From positions 81,693 through 145,692 of the forward strand of contig QALN01000002.1 of assembly GCA_003150615.1 (NCBI GenBank): a stretch of DNA of 64,000 nucleotides. The letters are read 5' to 3'. The DNA is from Flavobacteriales bacterium (GTDB lineage: Bacteria; Bacteroidota; Bacteroidia; Flavobacteriales; UBA1820). This document shows positions 33,928-42,681 of the stretch, one piece after another (position 1 is the first letter of the stretch; the number at the start of each line of letters is the position of its first letter). The notes under the pieces were generated by a model. It did not search any database. It was not told where the DNA came from and saw nothing but the letters and a program-made list of their open reading frames with translations. The translations under genes and the position numbers were made by a program.

Positions 33928-34866
33928 CTACCTACACTCTATGCCTTTTAGCAAATGGGCTATCACATCCACCGTCCATCCGTTACCTGTTAAAGACATG
34001 GCCGTATTCGGGGCTATCCCATCAAGGTAATCATCCGGCAATGTCTGTAGCCTACACATCTCCACAGGAGTCAGGTATCTGAACTTATCTTTCAGGTCAA
34101 AGGCGTTCAGATATCTTCCGGGCGGTAATGATGATATCACGTTATCTTTCATGACTGTTGTAAGGCAATTACTTTTCTTAATAGAGGTAGTATTCTTGTC
34201 TTTTCTTACTTCCAGACATTGCGTTATTTTCACGTTCTTGTCATAGTCCTTTCGGTGTCCGTTGCTATCTATTCTTCGACCAACGATAGTTGATATATAA
34301 CGTCCTCTTATGGTCCCAGATTTCCATCCTTTATCATTCTCTAAAACATCATCTAACGATATATGTTTGTCTTTCGGCATTTCTACTGGCCAATTACACC
34401 AATAAAGACGATGCCGGGTCTGCGCCGATACCAAGGCGCTATCGATCTCCACCGGCTCTACGCCCAGCTCCTCCGTTATCACTCGGCGATGCTCGTCCCG
34501 CATCCGGACGTTCTCTCCCAAGAACAGGATCTTTCCTTTGGTCTCCTTCTTTAAATGCTTTACTATGTCTGAGAAACAAAAGAACAGTCTTCCACGAGAG
34601 TCCATAAATCCCTTGCCTTTACCGGAACTAGAGAAGCTTTGGCAACAGAATCCTCCCATGACCAGATCTATATCTTTCCATGGGATATCCCATGTTCTCC
34701 AATTATTGACATCTCCTAACTGGATGATATTCGGAAAATGTTTTTGACTTACTTTTATACATGTCTTATCTATTTCTGATGCATAATAAGCCCCAATAGG
34801 GATACCGGCTCTCCGTAACGCTAGATATCCACATGATATCCCATCAAATAATGATAATATATTCAT
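33928..34866 (-). CDS. DNA cytosine-5 methyltransferase (312 aa)
   Basis: Motif I 'LSLFDGISCGYLAL', motif IV 'GGFCCQSFS' (catalytic Cys75), motif VI 'GENV' (118-120), motif VIII 'QTRHR' (149-153) and motif X 'LTGNGWTVDVIAHLL'. All motifs are in order and length is typical. Unusual: the Pro of the near-invariant 'PCQ' is Cys74. Start ATG 34866 overlaps the upstream stop. Likely modifies phage DNA against host restriction. Confidence 0.9.
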   Translation of the reverse strand: MNILSLFDGISCGYLALRRAGIPIGAYYASEIDKTCIKVSQKHFPNIIQLGDVNNWRTWDIPWKDIDLVMGGFCCQSFSSSGKGKGFMDSRGRLFFCFSDIVKHLKKETKGKILFLGENVRMRDEHRRVITEELGVEPVEIDSALVSAQTRHRLYWCNWPVEMPKDKHISLDDVLENDKGWKSGTIRGRYISTIVGRRIDSNGHRKDYDKNVKITQCLEVRKDKNTTSIKKSNCLTTVMKDNVISSLPPGRYLNAFDLKDKFRYLTPVEMCRLQTLPDDYLDGIAPNTAMSLTGNGWTVDVIAHLLKGIECR

Positions 34867-35249
34867 GACCTGAAAATTTCCCTTTCGGCTATCTGCATGA
34901 TAGATTTATGTATACCCAGCAAGACATCAACCAATTTAATGCCAAAATTTTCTCCCCTCTTAACGAATGTCCATTTACCATATATGATTCCATGTATCAT
35001 ATTCTGTATTACTTCCTTGCTGTCTGTCAAGAATACTTGGTAATAGACACTTTTGGTATAATCAAAATCCTCCCCATGATCATTTGCCGGTCTTAATATC
35101 ATTACAGCCGAAGAGCATCCATGAACGAATCCGTGTATCTCAAGGCATTCCTCGAACTCATAATTATCACGTTCCTCGTCATGATCATCTTTAACCCACT
35201 TACATGGTTTTCCATCTTTAAATGGGATTCTTAACTGTTTCTTTGTCAT
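34863..35249 (-). CDS. Hypothetical protein (128 aa)
   Basis: ATG 35249, stop overlaps the C5 methyltransferase start. Acidic/aromatic, with 'LEIHGFVHGCSSAVMIL' and 'KWTFVKRGENFGIKLVDVLL'. No domain recognised. Coupling with the methyltransferase suggests related timing, not necessarily function. Confidence 0.6.
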   Translation of the reverse strand: MTKKQLRIPFKDGKPCKWVKDDHDEERDNYEFEECLEIHGFVHGCSSAVMILRPANDHGEDFDYTKSVYYQVFLTDSKEVIQNMIHGIIYGKWTFVKRGENFGIKLVDVLLGIHKSIMQIAEREIFRS

Positions 35250-35258
35250 AATTGTTTT

Positions 35259-35729
35259 TTATATTAATTGTGATATTACTCTAATAGCATAGAAGGAAAC
35301 GCCCTTTCTCTCATCATTTGGATAAAACTCATTCCCATTATAAGTCACTAACCATGCTTTCTCATAATTATATTGAGTGCTAGTCCAATAACTTGTAGCG
35401 CCTTTGTCTATATCTAATCCATCGATAAGAGACATGCATTTGTTAATCTCATCTAAATTATTTATGATCTCCATCCATTCTCCCACTGATGCCAGATATC
35501 CCATTTGCCCGTTCTTGAATTGAGTAACAGTACATTCATAAGCGGCACTAGCATGCGTATATTCCGCGATACTTTGTGTGTTTTGAAATCCATTAAAATC
35601 TTTTTTGGCTTCATTACTTGATGTTATTGTAGTTACTCCTTGGATCAATCCAGTCGTATTAGACCAGCTTCGATTCTTAAGCTCAATACCTGAAATAACG
35701 AAGCTGCTGTTGTCGCTTATCAACGCCAC
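35259..35729 (-). pseudogene. Orphan C-type-lectin/DUF1566-like adhesin domain, N-terminally truncated
   Basis: Pattern of Bacteroides fibre lectins: 'ALISDNSSFVI', 'GYLASVGEWMEIINNL', 'SYWTSTQYN', 'AWLVTYNGNEFY', 'YAIRVIS'. Similarity extends upstream of the only start (GTG 35729) to 'YSWRNEAVG', which follows directly after the TGA of the neighbouring gene in the same frame. So the domain has lost its N-terminal part and lies among early genes, far from the tail genes. Expression is doubtful. Confidence 0.6.
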
Positions 35730-35756
35730 TCCTACGGCCTCATTTCTCCACGAATA

Positions 35757-36089
35757 TCATGCTTTCAATATTTTATCGATACAATTAAATTCATCTTTCA
35801 TCCTGATCTTTATGCCCCCATATGATAATTCCTTATGAGCTGTGACAAAATAATCAACCGCATCTTCATCTAATAAACTATGCGGACACCTTTCCCATAC
35901 AGGACTTTGATCTAGATGATCCCATGTAGCTACAAGTAACCTATTCTTGTCATTATCAATAGCTATTTTATATGTCCCTATAGTAGCCTTACGTTTAATG
36001 ATCGCTCCATTTAACATCTGCTTCTTAGCCCAGCTCCATGAACCTCTCAACCCAAATGTCCTTATAACCCAGTCATTTATCTTCTTCAT
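35757..36089 (-). CDS. Hypothetical protein, weak resemblance to DUF2829/Tad2-like fold (110 aa)
   Basis: 'SWSWAKKQMLNGAIIKR' followed by short strands and 'SLLDEDAVDYFVTA' recalls the DUF2829 layout ('W.eAl..m..G..v.R', then 'DllAeDW'). Some DUF2829 proteins (Tad2) block Thoeris defence by binding its signal molecule. Similarity is weak and key aromatic residues cannot be verified by eye. Confidence 0.4.
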   Translation of the reverse strand: MKKINDWVIRTFGLRGSWSWAKKQMLNGAIIKRKATIGTYKIAIDNDKNRLLVATWDHLDQSPVWERCPHSLLDEDAVDYFVTAHKELSYGGIKIRMKDEFNCIDKILKA

Positions 36090-36095
36090 TTCAAG

Positions 36096-37238
36096 TTATT
36101 TGTTAAAAACGTAATATAAATATAAATACATAAATTGGATAGGGCTATTCACCATACCCTTATCAGTAGGCTCGTCATACTTGTCAAGCCAAAGACGAAG
36201 CGCTTCCCAATCGATATCCCGCCGGTCACAGACCATGCAGGCTAGGTTAGCCCCGAACAGATCCCCTCCGCCACGTAAAGACTCGTTAAATCTCTTGGCT
36301 AGCCTTTTCTTGAACCCTTTATTGTACCAAATACCGGAGGTAGCGGCATAACAGTAATAAGCGTTGTATTTCATTTTCACACCCATCTTCTCAAATAAAG
36401 GCGTATGCCATATCCTGTCAAGGAAGAATACTATTCCACGATAGATAAAGGTTCGGAGATTCTTCCTGTATTTCTTCCCTAAGAAGCTATCCACGCAAGA
36501 TATAGTCCCGCCTGAATAGTACCAGTTATTGGCACCTCTCTTGACCTTATCCGTCATCTTGAACTTATTTTTCCTATCCTCTACCCTATCCCAAGGCTTT
36601 AATTTATCCTCGTTAAATGTCGGGCAATAATGATAGTAATGATTGATCCATGAAAGGTATGGGTTGTATATCGTATATCCATTATCACTTACATATGAGT
36701 TTATCTCATACCCAAGCTTCTTAGCTAATGGCGATCCCTCATCAGCTAATACCTTCAATATCGGGTTCAAGTTCCATATCTGGTCTTGGCTGACGAACAT
36801 CGAGTAGCATGGATCCTCATCCTCGCCATACCATCCTCCCATGCCGCTTACGATCTTATCCAGATCAAGAGCATAATCTTTACCCCTAGAGAAATCATCC
36901 CTTATGAAGAAACCTTTGTAAGTAGGCATATCCTGCACTCCTGGTTGATCCTTAAATATCTCTTTAGCTCCTTCTACTAGTCTTTCCAGTGTCTGTAAGA
37001 CAAAGAATATCTCTAGAGGATTATAGTCATGCCCATACACCTTATTGTGTATCCGAAGATATTGAAGAAGCTCGGCTATATTAATAGTCCCGTCCTCCAC
37101 ATATCCCGTATTGTTATCGAAGTTTATTTTGGCCAGAGGGATGTTACTCCCCGGCGGTTGATCTATGTCGTCATAACAATGAACAAACCGGTCGAAGAAC
37201 AGATCCTTCCAGCCAAGATATTTATCCTCAATCGTCAT
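36096..37238 (-). CDS. Conserved-looking hypothetical protein (380 aa)
   Basis: Aromatic-rich (Tyr, Trp) with 'GFFIRDDFSRGKDYALDLDK', several Cys/His and a helical C-terminus ending 'YLYLYYVFNK'. No catalytic motif recognised. ATG 37238, 4 bases after the thioredoxin-like gene's stop. A full-length intact gene, probably a DNA-metabolism or host-takeover protein, but that is a guess from location. Confidence 0.6.
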   Translation of the reverse strand: MTIEDKYLGWKDLFFDRFVHCYDDIDQPPGSNIPLAKINFDNNTGYVEDGTINIAELLQYLRIHNKVYGHDYNPLEIFFVLQTLERLVEGAKEIFKDQPGVQDMPTYKGFFIRDDFSRGKDYALDLDKIVSGMGGWYGEDEDPCYSMFVSQDQIWNLNPILKVLADEGSPLAKKLGYEINSYVSDNGYTIYNPYLSWINHYYHYCPTFNEDKLKPWDRVEDRKNKFKMTDKVKRGANNWYYSGGTISCVDSFLGKKYRKNLRTFIYRGIVFFLDRIWHTPLFEKMGVKMKYNAYYCYAATSGIWYNKGFKKRLAKRFNESLRGGGDLFGANLACMVCDRRDIDWEALRLWLDKYDEPTDKGMVNSPIQFMYLYLYYVFNK

Positions 37239-37242
37239 GAGC

Positions 37243-37518
37243 TTATTTTTTATCGTACATAGACATGACGTTGATAAGATCAGCCTTTCTGGTCATCCCT
37301 TCAAGCTTCTCGAAACCATCCATATTATCACCGCTGACGATGATAGTAGGGTATACCTCAATACCGTATCTGGATATCTCCTCCTCCGTAGCCTTGTTCT
37401 CCGGGATCTGGTTCAACGTAACCTCACCCCCATACTCCTGTAACGTGTTGGTGATAATATATCGCATGTAATCGCTGTACTCAGCGTCTTTCTTCGTGAA
37501 AAAATCGATTCTTACCAT
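37243..37518 (-). CDS. Thioredoxin/glutaredoxin-fold protein lacking the CxxC (91 aa)
   Basis: 'VRIDFFTKKDAEYSDYMR' is the first strand-helix of the thioredoxin fold but Ala-Glu-Tyr-Ser replaces the redox Cys pair; 'GIEVYPTIIVSG' supplies the cis-Pro strand. Length fits a minimal glutaredoxin. Without cysteines it cannot do dithiol chemistry, so a binding role is more likely. Confidence 0.6.
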   Translation of the reverse strand: MVRIDFFTKKDAEYSDYMRYIITNTLQEYGGEVTLNQIPENKATEEEISRYGIEVYPTIIVSGDNMDGFEKLEGMTRKADLINVMSMYDKK

Positions 37519-37519
37519 T

Positions 37520-37850
37520 TTAAACAGTTTTTAATCTATTAATAATTAAATCCGCTGTAAATATAGCGTTATCTATCTCATCCATACCTATTTTCCTTCC
37601 ATCAAAATCGTTAGATAATAAATCTTTCACGATTTGATATCTGCGCTGCTCCCAATTTATGTCTATATCAAAATTCAGATACCTTACATAATCATAATTC
37701 AATTCATCATAACTATAATTGAGATACTTAACTATCGGAAATGGAGTATCATCATAAATAGTGCGCTTGATTAAATCAACGTATTTACCGGTTTTTTTTA
37801 TTGATAGCTCTTAATCTCTCATCTACTACTCTTTCTCCTGACTCTTCCAT
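37520..37850 (-). pseudogene. Hypothetical protein broken by an A8 homopolymer
   Basis: ATG 37850 overlaps the end of the upstream gene and reads 'MEESGERVVDERLRAINKK', then shifts out of frame at eight A (plus-strand T8, 37792-37799). One A fewer joins 'TGKYVDLIKRTIYDD' and the rest to 37520, for 109 residues. Function unknown. Confidence 0.6.
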
Positions 37851-38434
37851 TCTATAAGCCCTTTGTTATGTTTATCGTAATATAATAATGCTATAGCGTT
37901 CCAGCATACGGCGGATAGATGCATGAATCCCTCCTTATCATATCTCTCCCCTTTCGTATAAGCGACCAAGTGTCTCATGAGTGCACCTAGATAACGATTG
38001 AACCCATCAGGTATATCTTGCCATGAGTTATCAGCATACTTCTTGGCACCTTCTGTATATACCCTCACGATGTCTTCTATCTCAGCCAAAGGAAGGAGGT
38101 CCCACCGGAGTTTGCCGTCGGCCCGGTCGTTCTTCCCGCTGCCGTCCTTCCCGACGAACGGTGCGTCTGTCGCTTCCCACTCATTGGTATTACATAGACC
38201 CTCGCCGATAGAGCTATAATTCGTAAGCTTATCGACCGTTTCCTCATCAATAATCCTTAATTTAATAGCCCTGTTTAATGATACAACCATTTCCTCGTCA
38301 GCCCAAGCATATTCATATGATGCTTTAAATAATGGGCCTAATTTCATCATTCCTGTACGATCGGCGGTTTCAAGTACCTCAAATACCTCACCGTCATAAA
38401 CAACCTTTTCGTATTTACTAAATTCCTCTTTCAT
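37826..38434 (-). CDS. dATP/dGTP diphosphohydrolase-type (DUF5664) domain protein (202 aa)
   Basis: 'KLRWDLLPLAEIEDIVRVYT', 'GAKKYADNSWQDIPD', 'RYLGALMRHLVAY' match the DUF5664/MazZ-like all-alpha NTP pyrophosphohydrolase pattern from about residue 110 on. The N-terminal 95 residues are an extra, unrecognised beta-rich part. It may adjust the nucleotide pool; MazZ-type enzymes serve modified-base pathways in some phages, but no such pathway genes are visible here. Confidence 0.7.
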   Translation of the reverse strand: MKEEFSKYEKVVYDGEVFEVLETADRTGMMKLGPLFKASYEYAWADEEMVVSLNRAIKLRIIDEETVDKLTNYSSIGEGLCNTNEWEATDAPFVGKDGSGKNDRADGKLRWDLLPLAEIEDIVRVYTEGAKKYADNSWQDIPDGFNRYLGALMRHLVAYTKGERYDKEGFMHLSAVCWNAIALLYYDKHNKGLIEWKSQEKE

Positions 38435-38742
38435 TTTAAATTTCTTTTTTGTTTTATTATTATTACTGGATCATCATTAAAAGGAGACAGTATTCCAAGA
38501 TGCAGCAATATGCTTCGCTCATCCCCATCATTCTTTTCTGCTTTAAAGCCATTGATAACACATTTGTTACTAGATATAATAAAACCGCTTGTATCAGGAT
38601 TATTTTCAATTGTAACCCATCCCTTTTTAACTGATTCATGATTCCTTAGTTTATCAGCATCATCTTTCGTTAACCAATATTCCTCAAAAACAGTATCCGG
38701 ATATTTGGTCTTTATTTCCTCGTAAGTATCATACCATGTCAT
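38431..38742 (-). CDS. Hypothetical protein (103 aa)
   Basis: ATG 38742 preferred over a longer frame running into the upstream gene. 'WYDTYEEIKTKYPDTVFEEY' then a beta-rich remainder. Overlaps the next gene by ATGA. No family recognised. Confidence 0.55.
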   Translation of the reverse strand: MTWYDTYEEIKTKYPDTVFEEYWLTKDDADKLRNHESVKKGWVTIENNPDTSGFIISSNKCVINGFKAEKNDGDERSILLHLGILSPFNDDPVIIIKQKRNLK

Positions 38743-38758
38743 ATTTTCATGTTTTAGA

Positions 38759-38980
38759 TTAATAAAATTCGCTAAGATCCCTACATTCCGGTGTCTCACC
38801 TGTTATGGAATAAAGCTCACCAGATGATAGATATACGCAATGCGATGTCTTCCCGTCCCTCCACTCGCTTTGCTTCGTAATCCCGCAAATAGCGCAGCGT
38901 TGGGTCCCCGGCCCTGCCTTTACCCACGAGTGTCGTACGTTTTTCTTTCTCGTCCTGTTGGTGTTGTCAAGTTTCCTCAT
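38759..38980 (-). CDS. Small zinc-ribbon-like protein (73 aa)
   Basis: Basic N-terminus, 'RCAICGITKQSEW', 'SHCVYL', 'PECRDL' give Cys/His spacings of a small zinc site. Possibly nucleic-acid binding. Confidence 0.55.
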   Translation of the reverse strand: MRKLDNTNRTRKKNVRHSWVKAGPGTQRCAICGITKQSEWRDGKTSHCVYLSSGELYSITGETPECRDLSEFY

Positions 38981-38981
38981 A

Positions 38982-39167
38982 TTAATCCTCCAAAGTCATT
39001 ATAATCTTATCTTTCCCGATAATAACCTCATTCCCGCTCCTTACATCAAAGCATTTCCCTTCATCTGCCTCCTTGAAATAAAGAGCACCATTGTACTCGA
39101 ACAAACCGAAGCCGTAATCGTCTAGCTTCATTTCGTTAAGTCTCTTGAATTTGTATATTTCCCCCAT
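38982..39167 (-). CDS. Hypothetical protein (61 aa)
   Basis: ATG 39167 ('MGEIYKFKRL'). Short beta-type protein 'GFGLFEYNGALYFKEADEGK'. Overlaps the membrane-protein gene upstream by about 30 bases. Confidence 0.5.
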   Translation of the reverse strand: MGEIYKFKRLNEMKLDDYGFGLFEYNGALYFKEADEGKCFDVRSGNEVIIGKDKIIMTLED

Positions 39168-39336
39168 ATTTTCTGTATTTTTTATATTTTGTATTACTAA
39201 ACACATCAAAAAAGATAGATAAGATCATTGCTATTATCCCTTCATAAAATTTAGTCGAATCATTCTTTTCATTTCCTTCTACTATCAAATAGATAGAACA
39301 CGCCATTATTATAAAGGTAGATCCTAATCCAATCAT
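39136..39336 (-). CDS. Small two-span membrane protein (66 aa)
   Basis: Two hydrophobic segments, 'LGSTFIIMACSIYLIV' and 'YEGIIAMILSIFFDVF', with a charged turn and basic tail. ATG 39336 overlaps the phosphoesterase stop (ATGA). Could be a membrane accessory or holin-like protein; nothing specific shows this. Confidence 0.55.
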   Translation of the reverse strand: MIGLGSTFIIMACSIYLIVEGNEKNDSTKFYEGIIAMILSIFFDVFSNTKYKKYRKYGGNIQIQET

Positions 39337-40202
39337 AACATTTTCCTTGTTTTCAAAAACTCCATCATATCCTCTGCGCTAAGCTGGAAGCCTGCCGCCG
39401 CCTTATGACCTCCTCCCCCGGGATGGGCTTTATGTGCCAGCGCCGAGACATCCACCTCCTCTTTGGTGGTATAGAATGAACATCTAAAGAATCTTCCGTT
39501 CCAGCAAAATGGCATCATCAGATCATGTCTCTTAGGGTTATACATAGATTCAAATGTAGTAGAGTTAAACTCCGTGGTATTCATACATATAGCCTTGTAC
39601 CCAAATACATCAGCCTCGAATGAGAACATATTCATCTCCCCTCTGTTTTTCTCTACTATATACTCTATTATAGCCTCCCCGTTATTTATCATATCATTCA
39701 CTAAGTTGCTATCGGCTTTATCTAGTACATCCTTAACAATGTTTACATCAAGACCGCAATATCCCCTCATCCCGTACTGGAACGCCATGACATCACTCCA
39801 CTCGAACCGGTCGTAATCCCATACATCATAAGCACTCAATAATTCTACCACATTAGGAGTTTTGATGTCATCGAAAAGATATTCCCACGTAAGCTCACAG
39901 GCCGCCGCCCCTATACGCCTCTTGCCCTTTACCTCGTAATCCCTCATATCGTCTATGGCTGTCTTATGATGGTCTATCCATACGACATCTATACCTTTCT
40001 CTTTCCACTCATCGAAAAGGAATCTCGTTCTGCTCCCAAATGACACGTCAACTACAAATACCTTATCATATTTATTCACGTCAGGTATTTCCTTGCCGTA
40101 ATTGTAAGGAAGAAGATCAATGTCCCCTTTGAAATACTTTTTTACTATAGCCGCTGACATTACTCCGTCAAGATCAGCCTCATGATATATACACCCAATC
40201 AT
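39333..40202 (-). CDS. DHH-family phosphoesterase (289 aa)
   Basis: 'HEADLDGVMSA' (His7, Asp10, Asp12), 'VVDVSF' (Asp52), 'WIDHHK' (Asp77-His79) and the DHHA1 motif 'GGGGHKAAAGF' near the C-terminus. Family members are metal-dependent nano-RNases, cyclic-dinucleotide phosphodiesterases or RecJ-like exonucleases. The short length favours a nanoRNase or c-di-AMP type, which may recycle nucleotides or blunt cyclic-nucleotide defence signalling; that choice is inference. Confidence 0.85.
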   Translation of the reverse strand: MIGCIYHEADLDGVMSAAIVKKYFKGDIDLLPYNYGKEIPDVNKYDKVFVVDVSFGSRTRFLFDEWKEKGIDVVWIDHHKTAIDDMRDYEVKGKRRIGAAACELTWEYLFDDIKTPNVVELLSAYDVWDYDRFEWSDVMAFQYGMRGYCGLDVNIVKDVLDKADSNLVNDMINNGEAIIEYIVEKNRGEMNMFSFEADVFGYKAICMNTTEFNSTTFESMYNPKRHDLMMPFCWNGRFFRCSFYTTKEEVDVSALAHKAHPGGGGHKAAAGFQLSAEDMMEFLKTRKML

Positions 40203-40226
40203 AATAATTTTTTTATTTGTTTCAAT

Positions 40227-40409
40227 TCATATTCTATCACACTGATACGACCCATGATAATCACCATCTTCCTTCTTAGATAAGATATTATCTATTTGGG
40301 CTGACGCTAATACCATCATCATGCAATGATTTGATTTAATTTTTTTTAATATATCTACGCCATTTATCGTAATTAGAACACCAATATTTTTTATCCCATC
40401 TATACCCAT
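40227..40409 (-). CDS. Hypothetical protein (60 aa)
   Basis: ATG 40409, 3 bases after the helicase stop. 'NIGVLITINGVDILKKI' beta/helix start, Met/His-rich middle. No family recognised. Confidence 0.5.
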   Translation of the reverse strand: MGIDGIKNIGVLITINGVDILKKIKSNHCMMMVLASAQIDNILSKKEDGDYHGSYQCDRI

Positions 40410-40411
40410 AT

Positions 40412-41872
40412 TTATAATCTATTGTTTTTAATTAAAAAATCTATGTACTCTTTTATCTCCTTGTTTCGACCGTTATCCCAATCAAATGTCTCGTTTATGA
40501 ATTTGAAGTACGATACCGGAATTGAATGCAACATCCATCCACAATACTTGCCGAATGCCATTAACGTAGAGCCAAGGGGATGATCCGGTCTCCCGGGAAC
40601 AGGGGCGGCGGTTACGCCCTGCGCCAGCCCCCTCCTACGATCTTTCTTGGCGGCTTTGATATCCAGATCTGTTTTCGTTACCTTATCCCCCATCGGGATA
40701 TTGGTAATTAGTTTATCGCCGATAAACATCCCCCATCCATATCCTTTGTAGTTCTCTATACTAAGTTCTCTTATATCACCGAACCTTGACGAGTTATTGC
40801 AACAATCAACGACCAATGCGCTATCCTTACCGTCCTTTATCCTGACAGCTCTCCCAAGCCACTGATAAAACGACGAGAATGAGAATGTTGGTCTTCCTAC
40901 TATTACACAATCCAGACCCGGATGATCGAATCCCGTACCGAGGGCGGAATAGTTGAACACTACCTTCGTCTTACCCGACTTAAACCTCTCAACTATAGCC
41001 TCCCGCTGCTTCTTTGGCGTGCCTCCGTGAACCACCTCCGCAATGCCGGCACATATCTTGGCGTTCATCCATTCGGCGGCAGTATTGCAGCTCTCAACAG
41101 AATCCATAAACACCAGTATAGATCTACAGATGTCTTTTAATACCATCAACCGACGTAAAATAAGGTTGTTTAAGCCATTTTTTCTCACCGCCTCACTAAT
41201 TGACTCAGCCGTATATTCGGAGCCGTTAGAATTGAGTTTAAGGGCATCTTCATTGAAATCCCATGTCTCATATTTAAGAGGTGTCCAAAATCCTTGCCTT
41301 ATCATCTCCTCTACCTGTATCACGTGAATCAGGTTCTTGAAATATACCGGTCTCATACGAGTGATGAAATTAAGTTGGGAATATGATGTCTGTCCTATCG
41401 ACATGTTTTTAAGTCTACATGGCGTGGCTGTAAACCCTATCACCTTTCTCGGCTTCAGCTCATTCATGAATGTCATGAACTCACTGCCATCCTCAGGACT
41501 GTATCCGGCGTGAGCCTCATCTATCAATACGTTTCTGATTCCCATCTCCTTAAGCTGACCAACAACCTTCTTGATAGACCCTAACGTGGCGTATATCATG
41601 TTAGACAGCTCTTTCTTGCCACAGGAGGCGGAGTAGATGGTCGCCGGTATGCCATATGATGTAAGCTTGCAGTAGTTTTGTATTAGTAATTCGCGAGACG
41701 GCTGGAGAATCAGCGTCTTATCTCCCATCAATCTAGCCGCTTCTGCTATGAGGATCGATTTACCGCAACCTACCGGTCCGATGACTAATACTGGATCATG
41801 TCTATCAGAGTTTATGTAATCGGATATACTTTTAACACACTCCTCTTGATATGGTCTTAGTCTGTATATCAT
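40412..41872 (-). CDS. Superfamily 2 DEAH helicase with C-terminal DUF3820-like tail (486 aa)
   Basis: Walker A 'GPVGCGKS' (32-39), 'DEAH' (118-121), 'TATP' (148-151), and a helicase C-terminal domain with 'GTGFDHPGLD' and 'WLGRAVRIKDG', as in UvsW/RAD25-like enzymes. The last 50 residues ('FGKYCGWMLHSIPVSYFKFI') resemble the small DUF3820 module. Likely remodels recombination or replication forks. Start overlaps a 54-aa ORF (ATGA). Confidence 0.85.
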   Translation of the reverse strand: MIYRLRPYQEECVKSISDYINSDRHDPVLVIGPVGCGKSILIAEAARLMGDKTLILQPSRELLIQNYCKLTSYGIPATIYSASCGKKELSNMIYATLGSIKKVVGQLKEMGIRNVLIDEAHAGYSPEDGSEFMTFMNELKPRKVIGFTATPCRLKNMSIGQTSYSQLNFITRMRPVYFKNLIHVIQVEEMIRQGFWTPLKYETWDFNEDALKLNSNGSEYTAESISEAVRKNGLNNLILRRLMVLKDICRSILVFMDSVESCNTAAEWMNAKICAGIAEVVHGGTPKKQREAIVERFKSGKTKVVFNYSALGTGFDHPGLDCVIVGRPTFSFSSFYQWLGRAVRIKDGKDSALVVDCCNNSSRFGDIRELSIENYKGYGWGMFIGDKLITNIPMGDKVTKTDLDIKAAKKDRRRGLAQGVTAAPVPGRPDHPLGSTLMAFGKYCGWMLHSIPVSYFKFINETFDWDNGRNKEIKEYIDFLIKNNRL

Positions 41873-42033
41873 TTGGATCTGTAGTTATCAAAAACGTCTT
41901 TCACGTACTCTAATCTTATCGCACACTCCCGACCATCGTCCATTTTCACCATCAACGTCTCTTTGGTCTTGCTTATGGCTATCACCTCTCCCATCCCTAT
42001 TATATCACCTATCTTTACATCAAATTTACTCAT
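41869..42033 (-). CDS. Small SH3-like hypothetical protein (54 aa)
   Basis: ATG 42033 to TGA overlapping the helicase start. 'FDVKIGDIIGMGEVIAISK' and 'ETLMVKMDDGRECAI' look like a tiny beta barrel. Overlaps at both ends support expression. Confidence 0.6.
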   Translation of the reverse strand: MSKFDVKIGDIIGMGEVIAISKTKETLMVKMDDGRECAIRLEYVKDVFDNYRSK

Positions 42034-42616
42034 GGTTCAGCCTTTTATTAAATTCCTCTATCTTGCTCCTGTCTGTCTCTTTGGTCATCTTAGCCTCTTC
42101 CTTGAATATGTCATACCCTTCTCGGATATTGTCTCCAACCATATTCTCTATCATCTCCCTTAACTCATCGCTTCTTACGGCGAAAGATATCTGAAACGAT
42201 TTACTTGTACCTTTCATTAGACAATCAATCTCCTTCTTGCATTCTGTCATCAACCGATCCAGATTATCGAATTTAACGAACTTAGAGTTGCCATTGGCTT
42301 TCCTTACCCCATCCTTGAAATCCTCCAATATCCCGTTAAACACATCTGCCATACACATTATGGAATGTAGCCATACCAGCATATTGAATTTATATTCATT
42401 ATCAGCGTTGTTCATCAAACTCACCAAAGACTCGCTTTTTGTCAACATGATCTTCGATTCCCGGTCTACGATATCCTTTATCTCCTGCCGGCATTTCATG
42501 GCACCAACGAAATCCATTTTAGAATAACATTCATTTGATTTCTCTACCAATTTCCTGATATCCTTTCTAGACATCAGAAGATCCAATACCTGTTTTTCTC
42601 TTTCGTTTTTATCCAT
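42026..42616 (-). CDS. Hypothetical helical protein (196 aa)
   Basis: Almost entirely charged helix ('MDFVGAMKCRQEIKDIVDRE'), no domain recognised. First gene after a terminator and a promoter -7 element (42636-42643), so it heads its own transcription unit leading into the helicase. Confidence 0.6.
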   Translation of the reverse strand: MDKNEREKQVLDLLMSRKDIRKLVEKSNECYSKMDFVGAMKCRQEIKDIVDRESKIMLTKSESLVSLMNNADNEYKFNMLVWLHSIMCMADVFNGILEDFKDGVRKANGNSKFVKFDNLDRLMTECKKEIDCLMKGTSKSFQISFAVRSDELREMIENMVGDNIREGYDIFKEEAKMTKETDRSKIEEFNKRLNHE

Positions 42617-42635
42617 AATCGTTTATTTATTGACA

Positions 42636-42674
42636 CAAATATAATTAAAGCCTAGATATCTACCTAGGCTTTTT
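42636..42674 (-). promoter_or_regulatory. Hairpin terminator followed by promoter
   Basis: AAGCCTAG (42648-42655) pairs with CTAGGCTT (42664-42671). Reading leftward, a short U-rich tail follows and then TATATTTG (minus strand, 42636-42643) for the gene starting at 42616. The stronger T-run is on the plus strand. Confidence 0.55.
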
Positions 42675-42681
42675 AATAAAG

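Noticed and set aside
35259..35729. Second diversity-generating target or template repeat
   Set aside because: Codons in the lectin end are not AAC-derived and no near-copy of the 21362-21466 region is visible here.
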